This document shows, in pieces, positions 8,761 to 16,763 of a stretch of 64,000 bases of DNA (its first letter is position 1; each line of letters starts with the position of its first letter). The stretch is taken from NCBI GenBank assembly GCA_002297365.1, contig DBKT01000013.1:127332-191331 (forward strand), read 5' to 3'. The position numbers and the translations under genes were made by a program. Source of the DNA: Caryophanales bacterium UBA743 (lineage in GTDB: Bacteria; Bacillota_I; Bacilli_A; RFN20; CAG-826). The notes below the pieces were generated by a model. That model made no database searches. It saw only the letters and a program-made list of their open reading frames with translations, and had not been told where the DNA came from.

Positions 8761-9293
8761 AGGAAGTACTCCTTCAATTCTTTCTTGTTGATGCCTAGCG
8801 CTTTTAATCTTGCCAATAAGGTCTTCGCATTCGTATGTCCTAGATGCATTTTTTCTTCTAGGATCCTTCTTCTTTCGCTGGCGTTATTTTCTCCAACCAA
8901 GCCAAATTCATACAGGTCCGCCATATTTAAATCGCTGGAAGGGGATGGAGAAGAAGGAATGAGATTCCCTAGCGCTTCCAAAATGACGTCTTTAGAAGAT
9001 TCGGCAACGCCAACTTTATGTCCTTTAATGGCTTTGCTTTTAGGTATGAAAGCATTCAAGCATCCAGGCACATTTTGATTGATGATATCACGGATTCTTT
9101 TCCCTGGAGTGTCGGGGTCTGTAAGAATAATAATTTTTCTTTTTTTGGATATTTCTTGAATGTAATCAAGAGTTCCACGTGAAACCTCTGAACCATTCGT
9201 TGTTATGATGTCCACATCCATAAAAGATTCGATTAAATCTTTATCCATCTTGCCTTCTACGACAAGAACGGCACTGCATTTTATCTTATTCAT
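8757..9293 (-). CDS. rnmV: Ribonuclease M5
   Basis: A Toprim-domain ribonuclease that matures 5S rRNA. The Toprim motifs are visible: VVEGKMDKDLIESF, TNGSEVSRGTLDYIQ and the metal-binding ILTDPDTPGKRIRDII. The C-terminal part (KMHLGHTNAKTLLARLKALGI) matches the family tail. Its 178 residues are typical. The ATG overlaps the tatD stop, and both parS sites described here lie at or inside its 5' end. Confidence 0.93.
   Translation of the reverse strand: MNKIKCSAVLVVEGKMDKDLIESFMDVDIITTNGSEVSRGTLDYIQEISKKRKIIILTDPDTPGKRIRDIINQNVPGCLNAFIPKSKAIKGHKVGVAESSKDVILEALGNLIPSSPSPSSDLNMADLYEFGLVGENNASERRRILEEKMHLGHTNAKTLLARLKALGINKKELKEYFL
9171..9186. promoter_or_regulatory. Second, near-consensus parS site
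   Basis: AGTTCCACGTGAAACC keeps the 14-bp core of the parS consensus and differs only at the two outermost bases. It lies inside rnmV, 123 bp from the exact site, and encodes VSRGT on the minus strand. Binding by ParB is inference. Confidence 0.7.
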
Positions 9294-10060
9294 TGTTCCA
9301 CGTGAAACAGGTTATGGAAATTCTCTTTTATCTGTTTCTCCAAATCCTTTCCATCCATTTGTTTTAACAAAGCCATTTGCTGAACTATCTCTTTGATGTG
9401 AGCCGGTTCGTTTCTTTGCCCTCTAAAAGGGACGGGAGGCAAATAAGGGGAATCCGTCTCGGATAATAGCCTATCTAATGGACAGTGGATAACACATTCT
9501 TTCGGGGCGAGGGAGTTCTTATAGGTAATGGGCCCATCAAATCCGAAATACAAACCAAGTTTCAGGAAACGTTCCATCATTTCTTTTGAGCCGCTATAGC
9601 AATGAAGAACGGCGCCATATAGCGGGGCATGCTCTTTTAAGATTTCATACGTATCTTCTGAAGCGTCTCTTGCATGAATGGATAAAGGAAGGTGAAGGAA
9701 GTTGGCCAACTCTATTTGTTTGATAAACCAGATTTTTTGGAAATCATGCTCTTTCTTCTCTTTGTACCAGTGATAATCCAAGCCGACTTCCCCGATGGCT
9801 TTTACCTTGGGGTCTTTGCTTAGTTTTTCCAATTCCCTCAAAGAAGAATCGGATATACCCTCAAGGTTTTCCGGATGAATTCCTATTGCCGCATAAACGC
9901 AAGGGAATTCGTGAGCGATCTGTATGGCTAATTTAGAGGAAGGGATGTCCCAGCCAACAACAAGGAATTCGTTTACGCCCAAAGAGATGGCGTGTTCAAT
10001 AAACTCCTTGCGATTGGGGAAAAGAGCTTGATCGTTTAAATGGCAATGTGAGTCCAGCAT
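9290..10060 (-). CDS. tatD: TatD-family metal-dependent DNase
   Basis: A TIM-barrel metallohydrolase of the TatD/YabD family (3'-5' DNA exonuclease activity is known for members). Metal ligands are visible in MLDSHCHLN, IGEVGLDYHW, SIHARDA, LHCYSG and SETDSPYLPP. I start it at the ATG at 10060, which directly precedes LDSHCHLN and lies one base past the mnmE stop; this gives 256 aa, the family length. An in-frame ATG 36 bases earlier would add 12 residues inside mnmE. The 3' end carries the exact parS site. Confidence 0.92.
   Translation of the reverse strand: MLDSHCHLNDQALFPNRKEFIEHAISLGVNEFLVVGWDIPSSKLAIQIAHEFPCVYAAIGIHPENLEGISDSSLRELEKLSKDPKVKAIGEVGLDYHWYKEKKEHDFQKIWFIKQIELANFLHLPLSIHARDASEDTYEILKEHAPLYGAVLHCYSGSKEMMERFLKLGLYFGFDGPITYKNSLAPKECVIHCPLDRLLSETDSPYLPPVPFRGQRNEPAHIKEIVQQMALLKQMDGKDLEKQIKENFHNLFHVEQ
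9294..9309. promoter_or_regulatory. parS centromere site (ParB/Spo0J binding)
   Basis: TGTTCCACGTGAAACA fits the Bacillota parS consensus TGTTNCACGTGAAACA at every position. It overlaps the 3' end of tatD (encoding LFHVE) and ends at the rnmV start codon. It lies about 6 kb from dnaA, within the usual origin-proximal zone for parS. No parA/parB gene is in the window. Confidence 0.9.
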
Positions 10061-10061
10061 A

Positions 10062-11396
10062 TTATTTACCAACGCAGAAACGAGAGAAAATCTCATCTGT
10101 GAGATCGGTCGTTACGCCTTCTCCTAATAATTCTCTTGCGAGGTTGTAAGCTCCTTCCAAAGAAGAGGAAACAAAATCAATCGGAGCGTCGTTTTGCGCA
10201 TCTTTTTTAGCTAAAGAAAGCAACTCATCAATGCGTTTAAGAAGGCCTAATTGACGCGCGCTATTAAGGGACGGCTTAGAAAAAGCTTCCTCATTGGTAA
10301 TTCCCAAGCTCTCGAACATTTTATCTAACAAAGGTTGAATTTGTTTGTTTTGGGCCGAAATATACAATATGTCCCCCCTCTTTTCTGAAAGAAGGTCCAT
10401 TTTGTTATAAACGACAATGAGATTTTGTTTTTTGATAGAGGAGACGATCTTCTTGTCGGCGTCGGAGAATCCTTTTTGAGCATCGACAACCAAAATAACC
10501 ATATCCGCTTCAGAAATTGATTTTTCGCTTTTTTCAATCCCCTTGGATTCAATGTAATCGGACGATTCATGAATTCCTGCTGTATCAAGCAAATGGAAAA
10601 TAACCCCTTTAAGGTTGATTTCCCCCTCAACGATGTCTCTTGTTGTTCCGGGAATCGGGGAAACGATCGCTTTATCTTCATCAAGCAAGGCATTTAACAA
10701 GGAGGATTTGCCCACGTTTGGCTCTCCAACGATAGCCACCTTAACGCCATCTTTAATGATTTTTCCCTCTTCCCCGGAATGGATTAAATCTTTTAGAAAC
10801 GCATGGATGTCGTCGATTGATTTGACAATTGTCTCTTTATTCGCTTCCTCGATATCCGTATATTCTGGATAATCTATATTCACTTCAATAAGAGCCAGTA
10901 AGTCCGCTATTCTCTTCTTCAAAGGGGCAACAAGCTTAGATGTTTTCCCCTCCAAAGACATAAGGGAAACGTTTTTAGCCTCTTTGCTTCGAGCATTAAT
11001 CATATCATTCACGGATTCGGCTTCGACGAGGTCCATCTTGCCGTTAAAGAAAGCGCGAGAAGTGAATTCTCCTCTTTCCGCATAACGCGCTCCGCGTTTT
11101 AGATAAGCCTCGACGATTTGATTGACAATGACCATGGAACCATGGCAAGTGATCTCAATGACATCCTCACCCGTCATGGTGTGAGGGCCTTTATAGGCAT
11201 AGACACATACCTGATCAATTTCCTCGCCCTCATCTTTAAGAGTGCCAAAATAAATCGTTCTGTCTTTTGTGCCCGCTGTTTTTCTACTAAAAATTTGATC
11301 GGTTATCTCAAAAACGCCCTCTCCGGATAAACGGATCAGAGCAAGTGCGCTTTTTAATGGCGGGGTTGCCAATGCAATAATAACGTTATTGTTCAT
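10062..11396 (-). CDS. mnmE: tRNA modification GTPase MnmE
   Basis: With MnmG it installs the cmnm5 group on wobble uridine-34 of certain tRNAs. The N-terminal folate-binding domain (IIALATPPLKSALALIRLSG) is followed by a helical region. The inserted G domain has VGEPNVGKSSLLNALL (P-loop), PGTTRDIVEG, DTAGIH and NKMD, and the protein ends in the C-x-G-K motif (FCVGK) whose cysteine is catalytic. Length (444 aa) is normal. Its ATG lies 2 bp after the stop of the SHOCT gene, which suggests coupling. Confidence 0.96.
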   Translation of the reverse strand: MNNNVIIALATPPLKSALALIRLSGEGVFEITDQIFSRKTAGTKDRTIYFGTLKDEGEEIDQVCVYAYKGPHTMTGEDVIEITCHGSMVIVNQIVEAYLKRGARYAERGEFTSRAFFNGKMDLVEAESVNDMINARSKEAKNVSLMSLEGKTSKLVAPLKKRIADLLALIEVNIDYPEYTDIEEANKETIVKSIDDIHAFLKDLIHSGEEGKIIKDGVKVAIVGEPNVGKSSLLNALLDEDKAIVSPIPGTTRDIVEGEINLKGVIFHLLDTAGIHESSDYIESKGIEKSEKSISEADMVILVVDAQKGFSDADKKIVSSIKKQNLIVVYNKMDLLSEKRGDILYISAQNKQIQPLLDKMFESLGITNEEAFSKPSLNSARQLGLLKRIDELLSLAKKDAQNDAPIDFVSSSLEGAYNLARELLGEGVTTDLTDEIFSRFCVGK

Positions 11397-11398
11397 AT

Positions 11399-11836
11399 TT
11401 AAAGTAAATCGATATATTTCTTACGTTTCTCTTCGTATTCTTCTTTGGAAATGATTCCGCCTTCATAGAGCTTATTTAATTTCAAAAGAATCTCCGAAAC
11501 GTCCATTTCATTCGTGACGTTTTCTGGATTTTTAGGAGAAAGGGCGGTTGTTTTTTCATCTTTCGTTTCAGTTTCTCCTTCCCAACAAAGATAAAGAATT
11601 CCGCCTATAAGGCTAACAAAAATAAGGTTGCATACGCCAACCCAGATGAGTTTTTTGTTTTTGTTGATGTAATAGATTGCAAAACTTCCAAAAACACTCG
11701 TTAACGCACAGCCAATGAAGCAAAGCATAAAGAAGATCGGATCTCCGACGACTAAAGAATAAATCGCAAAAACAAATCGAAAGGTGATATTCAAAGCCAT
11801 GCTGATAATCGTAAGAACAAACGCTGCGATTTTCAT
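11399..11836 (-). CDS. Small membrane protein with C-terminal SHOCT motif
   Basis: The 145 residues comprise three or four hydrophobic segments (about 3-25, 28-55 and 62-88), then a charged linker, and end in a SHOCT-like helix pair (LLKLNKLYEGGIISKEEYEEKRKKYIDLL region). SHOCT is a short oligomerisation-type motif often found at the ends of membrane proteins; no enzymatic function is implied. The gene sits between jag and mnmE, where Bacillota origin regions normally have no extra gene, and is nearly contiguous with mnmE. Its specific role is unknown. Confidence 0.75.
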   Translation of the reverse strand: MKIAAFVLTIISMALNITFRFVFAIYSLVVGDPIFFMLCFIGCALTSVFGSFAIYYINKNKKLIWVGVCNLIFVSLIGGILYLCWEGETETKDEKTTALSPKNPENVTNEMDVSEILLKLNKLYEGGIISKEEYEEKRKKYIDLL

Positions 11837-11872
11837 TTTCTATCTCCTCCAATCCGTTTATTTATTATAAAT

Positions 11873-11907
11873 AAAAACGAGCTTAACTAGTTAGTTAAAC
11901 CCGTTTT
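11873..11907 (-). terminator. Intrinsic terminator after jag
   Basis: On the minus strand AAACGGGTTTAACTA pairs with TAGTTAAGCTCGTTT and a T run follows. It lies 13 bp past the jag stop, separating the rpmH-to-jag genes from the SHOCT-mnmE group. Confidence 0.75.
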
Positions 11908-11919
11908 ATGATTTCTGAG

Positions 11920-12519
11920 TTATTCTACGTATTTGATCACAACAGCCCTGTCATTCCCTTCGCCAGTGGATTCGGTTTTGATGTGTTCCCAACCGTTTAA
12001 GGTATTATGGACAACTCTTCTTTCATCCGGAGTCATCGGGGAAAGCTGAACATCGACTTTGCTATGGAGAACTTCTTTGGCGTTCTTTTTGGCGATATAG
12101 GCAATATGAGAATACTTATCTTCTTTATATCCGCCTACATCAAGAAGGATTCTGTACCTTCTGCGGAATTTATTGGAGACAGCCAAACGATCGAGTTCAT
12201 TAAGAGCTTGAAGGGTTCTGCCACCCTTGCCAATCAAAACCGGATTTCTCTCGGAATTGATTGTGATGTGGATGATTTCATCTTCCACCTTTGCGGAAGT
12301 GGTGATTTCGATCCCCATTCCGCCAATCGCATCCTTCAAATATTGCTGAGCGAATTCAGATGCGTCATCAATCGTGGAAACTTCGATTGTCGCTTGTTTG
12401 TGAAAAAGGCCTTTCTTCTCTTCCACAACGTTGTAGGAGAGTTTCTCTGCTTCGATCCCTAAATCTAAGCTTGCGGCTTTCACTGCCTCTTCGATTGTTT
12501 TAGCGGTGTATTGTTTCAT
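11920..12519 (-). CDS. jag: Jag/KhpB RNA-binding protein
   Basis: An SpoIIIJ-associated protein with all three expected parts: the N-terminal Jag_N domain (YTAKTIEEAVKAASLDLGI), a KH domain (INSERNPVLIGKGGRTLQALNELDRLA) and a C-terminal R3H domain (AKEVLHSKVDVQLSPMTPDERRVVHN). Homologues (KhpB/EloR) bind RNA and regulate cell elongation and division. It is 199 aa and starts 6 bp after yidC, the conserved yidC-jag pairing. AGAGGT is upstream of the ATG. Confidence 0.94.
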   Translation of the reverse strand: MKQYTAKTIEEAVKAASLDLGIEAEKLSYNVVEEKKGLFHKQATIEVSTIDDASEFAQQYLKDAIGGMGIEITTSAKVEDEIIHITINSERNPVLIGKGGRTLQALNELDRLAVSNKFRRRYRILLDVGGYKEDKYSHIAYIAKKNAKEVLHSKVDVQLSPMTPDERRVVHNTLNGWEHIKTESTGEGNDRAVVIKYVE

Positions 12520-12525
12520 TTCGTA

Positions 12526-14211
12526 TTACCTCTTTCCCTGTTTCTTTGCGAAACGTTTTTTCATAATGAGCTGAGTGATGAGAGTTTGAACCATGCTCAT
12601 CAAAGCGCCAATGCCCCAATAAACGCCCATAGCGGCAGGAAGAGCAAAACCCATGACAATGGTAAAGATGAGCATTCCGTATGTCATCCATTTCATCCTC
12701 TTGGAATTGGCATCCTGGGTCGGATTTGCCGTTAATTTAGCTTGGTTTTTCGTCTGAGCTTTCGTAATCCATTGCGGCAGTTTCACGGAAAGGAACTGCA
12801 AAACAGACATCAAGACAAAGAGAACGCCAGCCGTCCACCAGCCATTTACGTTCGTATACCACGCACCCGAGAAATTGGTCAAGACGGACGAAATGGAGTC
12901 AGAGAGTCGCAAATTCAAGATCTCACCGCTAGAAAGAACGGCACTTCCTTGAAGGGCTCCCCAAACGGAAATGAACACAGGGAATTGAACAATCAAGACG
13001 ATGAATGTGGAAGCCATGCTTACTTTATTACGTTTATATAAGGCCATGGTCTCTTGTTGCATTCTTTGAGCCTGAGCCTGATTTTCTTTGGAATTCGGAT
13101 ATTTGGCTTGAATCTTAGCAAGCTGAGGCTGCAAGGCCTGCATCTTTTGCTGATCCATCGTGCCTTTGAAGGTAAGGGCCATAACGACCAAACGGACAAC
13201 GATGGTCGTGACGATTAAGGCGAGAATTTGTCCGACGCCAGTCAAAGCTGGATCCATTGCAAAAGTTAAGCTGTCGACCAAGCAAGCGACAGGATAAACA
13301 ATCAAGCCTTCGAACAAACCTTTGCTCCAAGCGCGTCCCCAGCTGGTTTTTTCAATAGAGACGCTCCAGTTATTGGATGGGCCATAATGCCCATATCCTT
13401 CCGCTCTATCACGAGTGGCGATGCATGTGCGCACGGCAGAGAATTTGCTGGAAATGGCATTCTTATAAACGGTAACGAAATCGTTATTCGGAACCAATGC
13501 CGCTCCATCATATCCGGCATCGTCAAACTCTTTTTTGATTTCTTCGTTTGTTTTAATCCAATTGCCGAATAGCTGATGGTTTCCGTTCTCATCGAAGCCG
13601 TCGAACTTCCAGTAACCATAATTTCTAAGAATGGAATCGTTGTTGATGGTGACTCCCTCTTCGTTTCCGATGCAATCGGGAACGCTGAAAGGATTCACAT
13701 CCGTCGGCGTAAGTTTTTTTTGAATCTCAACGGCTTTCGCTGAGATATCGCTTTCGCTAGGCAAGGCGTTCTCATTCTCTTTTTTCAGGGTTTCTTCTGC
13801 AAAAAGAGAAATAGCTCCATCCAACACTTTTTGGTCTAATTTCTTCCAATAAGCGTAAGTAGGCGTCTTAATCAAATTCTTTTGGGCTGCGCTGATAATG
13901 GAATCGGAAAGAAAAACGGCTTTTTTGGCCGTAAACAAGCCAGAGGTATTCACTGGAATGTACGCCCAAAGTTTGTCGTTTCCTTCATACACTTGCCAGC
14001 TAAGCGGATAGTCCGCGTCACCGTTATCGGCTTTATATTCTTCGGGAATCTCTTCCTTAGAGCAATAAACGGTGACTCCTTGTTCGTACGGATAAGCTAT
14101 GTGAGCTTGATCCACCTCAGAACAGAAATTACCGACACAGCCAGAAAGAAGGGCTGCGCCAAAAATAGCAACTAGGCCCCCAAAGATTTTTGCTTTTGTT
14201 AGTTTTTTCAA
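12526..14211 (-). CDS. yidC: YidC/Oxa1 membrane insertase, lipoprotein with enlarged ectodomain
   Basis: Inserts and folds membrane proteins. A lipoprotein signal peptide ends in LLSGC (Cys25). The conserved insertase core begins near residue 300, with the essential arginine of the first core helix at about R340 (TTIVVRLVVMALTFKG). A cytoplasmic KMQALQPQLAKIQAKYP loop, further membrane helices and a basic tail (MKKRFAKKQGKR) follow. Bacillota YidC is usually 260-300 aa; here residues ~26-297 are an additional extracytoplasmic region, giving 561 aa. The start is TTG at 14211, overlapping the rnpA stop as TTGA, with GGAG seven bases upstream. Confidence 0.93.
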   Translation of the reverse strand: MKKLTKAKIFGGLVAIFGAALLSGCVGNFCSEVDQAHIAYPYEQGVTVYCSKEEIPEEYKADNGDADYPLSWQVYEGNDKLWAYIPVNTSGLFTAKKAVFLSDSIISAAQKNLIKTPTYAYWKKLDQKVLDGAISLFAEETLKKENENALPSESDISAKAVEIQKKLTPTDVNPFSVPDCIGNEEGVTINNDSILRNYGYWKFDGFDENGNHQLFGNWIKTNEEIKKEFDDAGYDGAALVPNNDFVTVYKNAISSKFSAVRTCIATRDRAEGYGHYGPSNNWSVSIEKTSWGRAWSKGLFEGLIVYPVACLVDSLTFAMDPALTGVGQILALIVTTIVVRLVVMALTFKGTMDQQKMQALQPQLAKIQAKYPNSKENQAQAQRMQQETMALYKRNKVSMASTFIVLIVQFPVFISVWGALQGSAVLSSGEILNLRLSDSISSVLTNFSGAWYTNVNGWWTAGVLFVLMSVLQFLSVKLPQWITKAQTKNQAKLTANPTQDANSKRMKWMTYGMLIFTIVMGFALPAAMGVYWGIGALMSMVQTLITQLIMKKRFAKKQGKR

Positions 14212-14540
14212 GGTTGTTCTCCAATTTTAGCCAAGTTTTCAATAAGCTCGGATTGATTCAGAGAAAAGTCTTCGGCAACGTAATTAGCGCGAACAATGAT
14301 GATAAGGTCCAAAGATTTGTTCAAGTCGTAACCCTTTGCGATTATCGCTCGGATTTGACGGCGAATTTTATTTCTAACCACGGCATGTCCATTCTTTTTC
14401 GAGACGCTTATTCCAATTCGGGCGTGACCGTAATCGTTTTCTCGGAAATGGATGACGTAGTGTTTAGATTTGATGACTGGCGTCGTGGAGATGATTTCAG
14501 AGAATTCCGGACGTTTTAGAACACGATTGATTCTTTTCAT
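14208..14540 (-). CDS. rnpA: Ribonuclease P protein component
   Basis: The basic protein subunit of RNase P, which with the RNA subunit removes tRNA 5' leaders. The 110 residues contain the family signature around VSKKNGHAVVRNKIRRQIRA and a basic N-terminus (MKRINRVLKR). A Shine-Dalgarno AAGGTGA precedes the ATG. It lies 40 bp after rpmH, as in nearly all bacteria, but a terminator-like hairpin lies between them. Confidence 0.95.
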   Translation of the reverse strand: MKRINRVLKRPEFSEIISTTPVIKSKHYVIHFRENDYGHARIGISVSKKNGHAVVRNKIRRQIRAIIAKGYDLNKSLDLIIIVRANYVAEDFSLNQSELIENLAKIGEQP

Positions 14541-14558
14541 CAGTCACCTTATAAACAC

Positions 14559-14582
14559 AAAAAATCCCTTATTTCAGGGATT
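14559..14582 (-). terminator. Terminator-like hairpin overlapping the rpmH stop
   Basis: On the minus strand AATCCCT-(6 nt)-AGGGATT is followed by six T. The stem uses the rpmH stop codon region and lies upstream of rnpA, so it could attenuate rnpA-yidC-jag transcription. Confidence 0.7.
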
Positions 14583-14718
14583 AGTCAGCAATTTTAGCTC
14601 TGCCTTTCGCTCTACGACGTGCAAGAACGTTGCGGCCATTTGGCGTAGCCATTCTGGCGCGGAATCCTGCTTTGTGAGCATGCTTGATTTTAGATGGTTG
14701 ATATGTCTTTACATCCAT
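14581..14718 (-). CDS. rpmH: 50S ribosomal protein L34
   Basis: A 45-residue, strongly basic protein beginning MDVKTYQPSKIKHAHKAGFR and continuing with the L34 signature (RMATPNGRNVLARRRAKGR). GGAGG lies ten bases before the ATG. It is the leftmost gene before the origin and heads the minus-strand run rpmH-rnpA-yidC-jag, as expected. Confidence 0.97.
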   Translation of the reverse strand: MDVKTYQPSKIKHAHKAGFRARMATPNGRNVLARRRAKGRAKIAD

Positions 14719-15240
14719 AATATTTTCCTCCGAGGTTCACTTGCGTGCGTAGTGATTATAATGATTTCTGCATCTCTTCTCAACAAAAACTACACTCCTT
14801 CCCCTTAAAGGGAAAATCAACCGTCAGATTGTCCGTTGTCAATCATCTAGCAAGGTTTTCTCTTAACATTTGAGCGAGCAGACGGTTTTTTTCCACATTT
14901 CCATGGTTTTCTTGATGTCAAAAAAGAATCCACAGGAAAGAGAAATCGATAAATAGTTCTTAACATCCATGTGAATTTCGAGCTGTGGATTCGGTGAATA
15001 ACTCCATTTATAGACGATGACATCTATTGTTTTTAAAAAGACTGACAAGTTGATTCCCTTGAAAACAAAAAGTTTTCCACAAAGATAAATTCGGGATTGG
15101 TTTTCCACATTTTGTCCACATTTTAAAAATTGTGGAAAAGTCAAAAAAGTCGTCAAAATCAACCCTTTAAGACCCTTTGATTGTGGAAAAAATAATTTTC
15201 AGCGTTTTCTCATCGATATTTATCCACAAAAGGCATAGAA
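14719..15240. other. Origin region upstream of dnaA, with DnaA-box cluster
   Basis: This 522-bp gap has no gene. It carries DnaA-box-like 9-mers: a perfect TTATCCACA at 15220-15228 just before dnaA, TTTTCCACA at 15073 and 15101, TTGTCCACA at 15112, and inverted TGTGGAAAA at 15131 and 15182. These fit the upstream half of a bipartite oriC and would also allow autoregulation of dnaA. The rpmH ribosome-binding site is at its left edge. Confidence 0.85.
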
Positions 15241-16623
15241 TTGAAAACGGTAATTTTTATGAACAACAGCATCTCTGAAATAGCGCAACTGTGGGACAGA
15301 ATCCTTCCAAGAATAAAAGAAGAAATGAAGGATAATATGGTGTTTGACACCTTTTTGAACGATTCTTACATCGATTGCATTAAAGATAATCAGATATTAG
15401 TAATCGTCAACTCCACCGTCGCTGTGCAGGTTTTAAGCTCCAAATACAAGCAGATGATCAACGACGTCGTCGCTGGCGCGACTGAGTCCAATTTTGTCAT
15501 TCGTTTCATCACTTCCGATCAAAAAGAGACAAGAGATGCCCTCGTCCCCATTGATAACTCTCGGGCCTATTTCGCCGACTCTCTTTTGAATCCTAACTAC
15601 ACATTCAAGAATTTCGTTGTCGGTCCTTCCAATAGGGAGGCGTATCAAGCCGCTTTGATGGCTTCGCAAAATCCGGGAAAATTCTATAATCCATTACTTA
15701 TATATGGGGATTCCGGATTGGGAAAGACACACTTGTTGCACGCCGTAGGGAACGCCGCGAAAGAAAAATTTCCCAAATTAAGAGTCCTTTACGTTCACGC
15801 CCAAGAGTTCCTGGACGAATACATTAAATACGTCAAGGGTGATAGGGAGGGCGTTTCCATTGTCGATTGGTTTAAAACGTCGGTGGATATGTTGTTAGTC
15901 GACGATGTCCAATTTCTCTCGAACAAGAAAAATACGGAGGAAACATTCTTCTCGATTTACAACAATTTCTACGCGATGGGCAAGCAAATCGTTTTGACAT
16001 CGGATTTGCACCCTTCAAAATTGAACGGACTGGATGCACGCTTAAAAACGCGTTTCACGCAAGGTTTGCCTCTTTCCATCAATCAGCCAGAAAAAGAAAC
16101 CTGCGAAAGCATTCTGCGAATGAGAATCGAAGCAAACGGCTTGAACACGGAGGATTTCGACGAAGAAGCGCTCTCTTTTTTGGCGTCGCGTTTCGGTAAA
16201 AACGTTCGTGAGTTGGAGGGCGCTTTTGATCGTTTGCTCTTTTACACGATTAACATTCAGCCGACAAAACACATCGACTTAAAAACGGCAATGAGATCGG
16301 TTTCCGGCCTCGTGAATATAAAAGAAGACGAAGAGAAGCTTTCCGAACAAAAAATAATCAATGTCGTTGCCGATTACTACAATTTGGCCCCTTATCAAAT
16401 CACCGGAAATATCCGAACCAGCCAAATCGCAATGGCGAGGCACATCTCCATGTATCTCATCCGCGCATTGCTAGATACCCCGTTCACCAAAATAGGAAAG
16501 GTGTTTGGTGGCAAAGATCACGCGACCGTGATGAATGGTGTAAACAAAGTGGAAAAAACGTTGAAAACCGATGAAGCTTTGCAAAAGGTGATAAACAACC
16601 TGAAAGAGAGACTAAAAAGTTAA
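15241..16623 (+). CDS. dnaA: Chromosomal replication initiator protein DnaA
   Basis: Binds DnaA boxes and melts the origin. Domain I is at the N-terminus (EIAQLWDRILPRIKEEM), and the AAA+ domain III has LLIYGDSGLGKTHLLHAVG (Walker A), DMLLVDDVQFLSNK (Walker B) and DARLKTRFTQGL (sensor region). Domain IV ends with the DNA-binding signature GGKDHATVMNGVNKV. Length is 460 aa. I take the TTG at 15241 as start because AAAAGG lies seven bases upstream; an in-frame ATG at 15259 has no such site. Confidence 0.97.
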   Translation: MKTVIFMNNSISEIAQLWDRILPRIKEEMKDNMVFDTFLNDSYIDCIKDNQILVIVNSTVAVQVLSSKYKQMINDVVAGATESNFVIRFITSDQKETRDALVPIDNSRAYFADSLLNPNYTFKNFVVGPSNREAYQAALMASQNPGKFYNPLLIYGDSGLGKTHLLHAVGNAAKEKFPKLRVLYVHAQEFLDEYIKYVKGDREGVSIVDWFKTSVDMLLVDDVQFLSNKKNTEETFFSIYNNFYAMGKQIVLTSDLHPSKLNGLDARLKTRFTQGLPLSINQPEKETCESILRMRIEANGLNTEDFDEEALSFLASRFGKNVRELEGAFDRLLFYTINIQPTKHIDLKTAMRSVSGLVNIKEDEEKLSEQKIINVVADYYNLAPYQITGNIRTSQIAMARHISMYLIRALLDTPFTKIGKVFGGKDHATVMNGVNKVEKTLKTDEALQKVINNLKERLKS

Positions 16624-16691
16624 ATCCAATCGAATAAAACGTGTTAGAGAAAGAGATGGATGATACAATAAAGACGCCCGGAAAAAGAGAG

Positions 16692-16740
16692 TTATCCACA
16701 TTATCCACAGGACATATATTATTAGTATTAATAATTCTTA
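16692..16740. other. Candidate unwinding site of oriC (dnaA-dnaN gap)
   Basis: Two perfect DnaA boxes TTATCCACA lie head to tail at 16692-16700 and 16701-16709. A pure A/T-rich stretch with trinucleotide periodicity follows (TATTATTAGTATTAATAAT, about 16717-16735). This matches the incC/DUE arrangement of Bacillus subtilis, where tandem boxes load DnaA onto DnaA-trios. The unwinding role is inferred by analogy. Confidence 0.75.
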
Positions 16741-16763
16741 ATAAAAGAAGGAGAATATAACGC

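Noticed and set aside
14863..15162. 99-codon minus-strand frame across the DnaA-box cluster
   Set aside because: Lies entirely in the origin region; DnaA boxes and low complexity explain the open frame.
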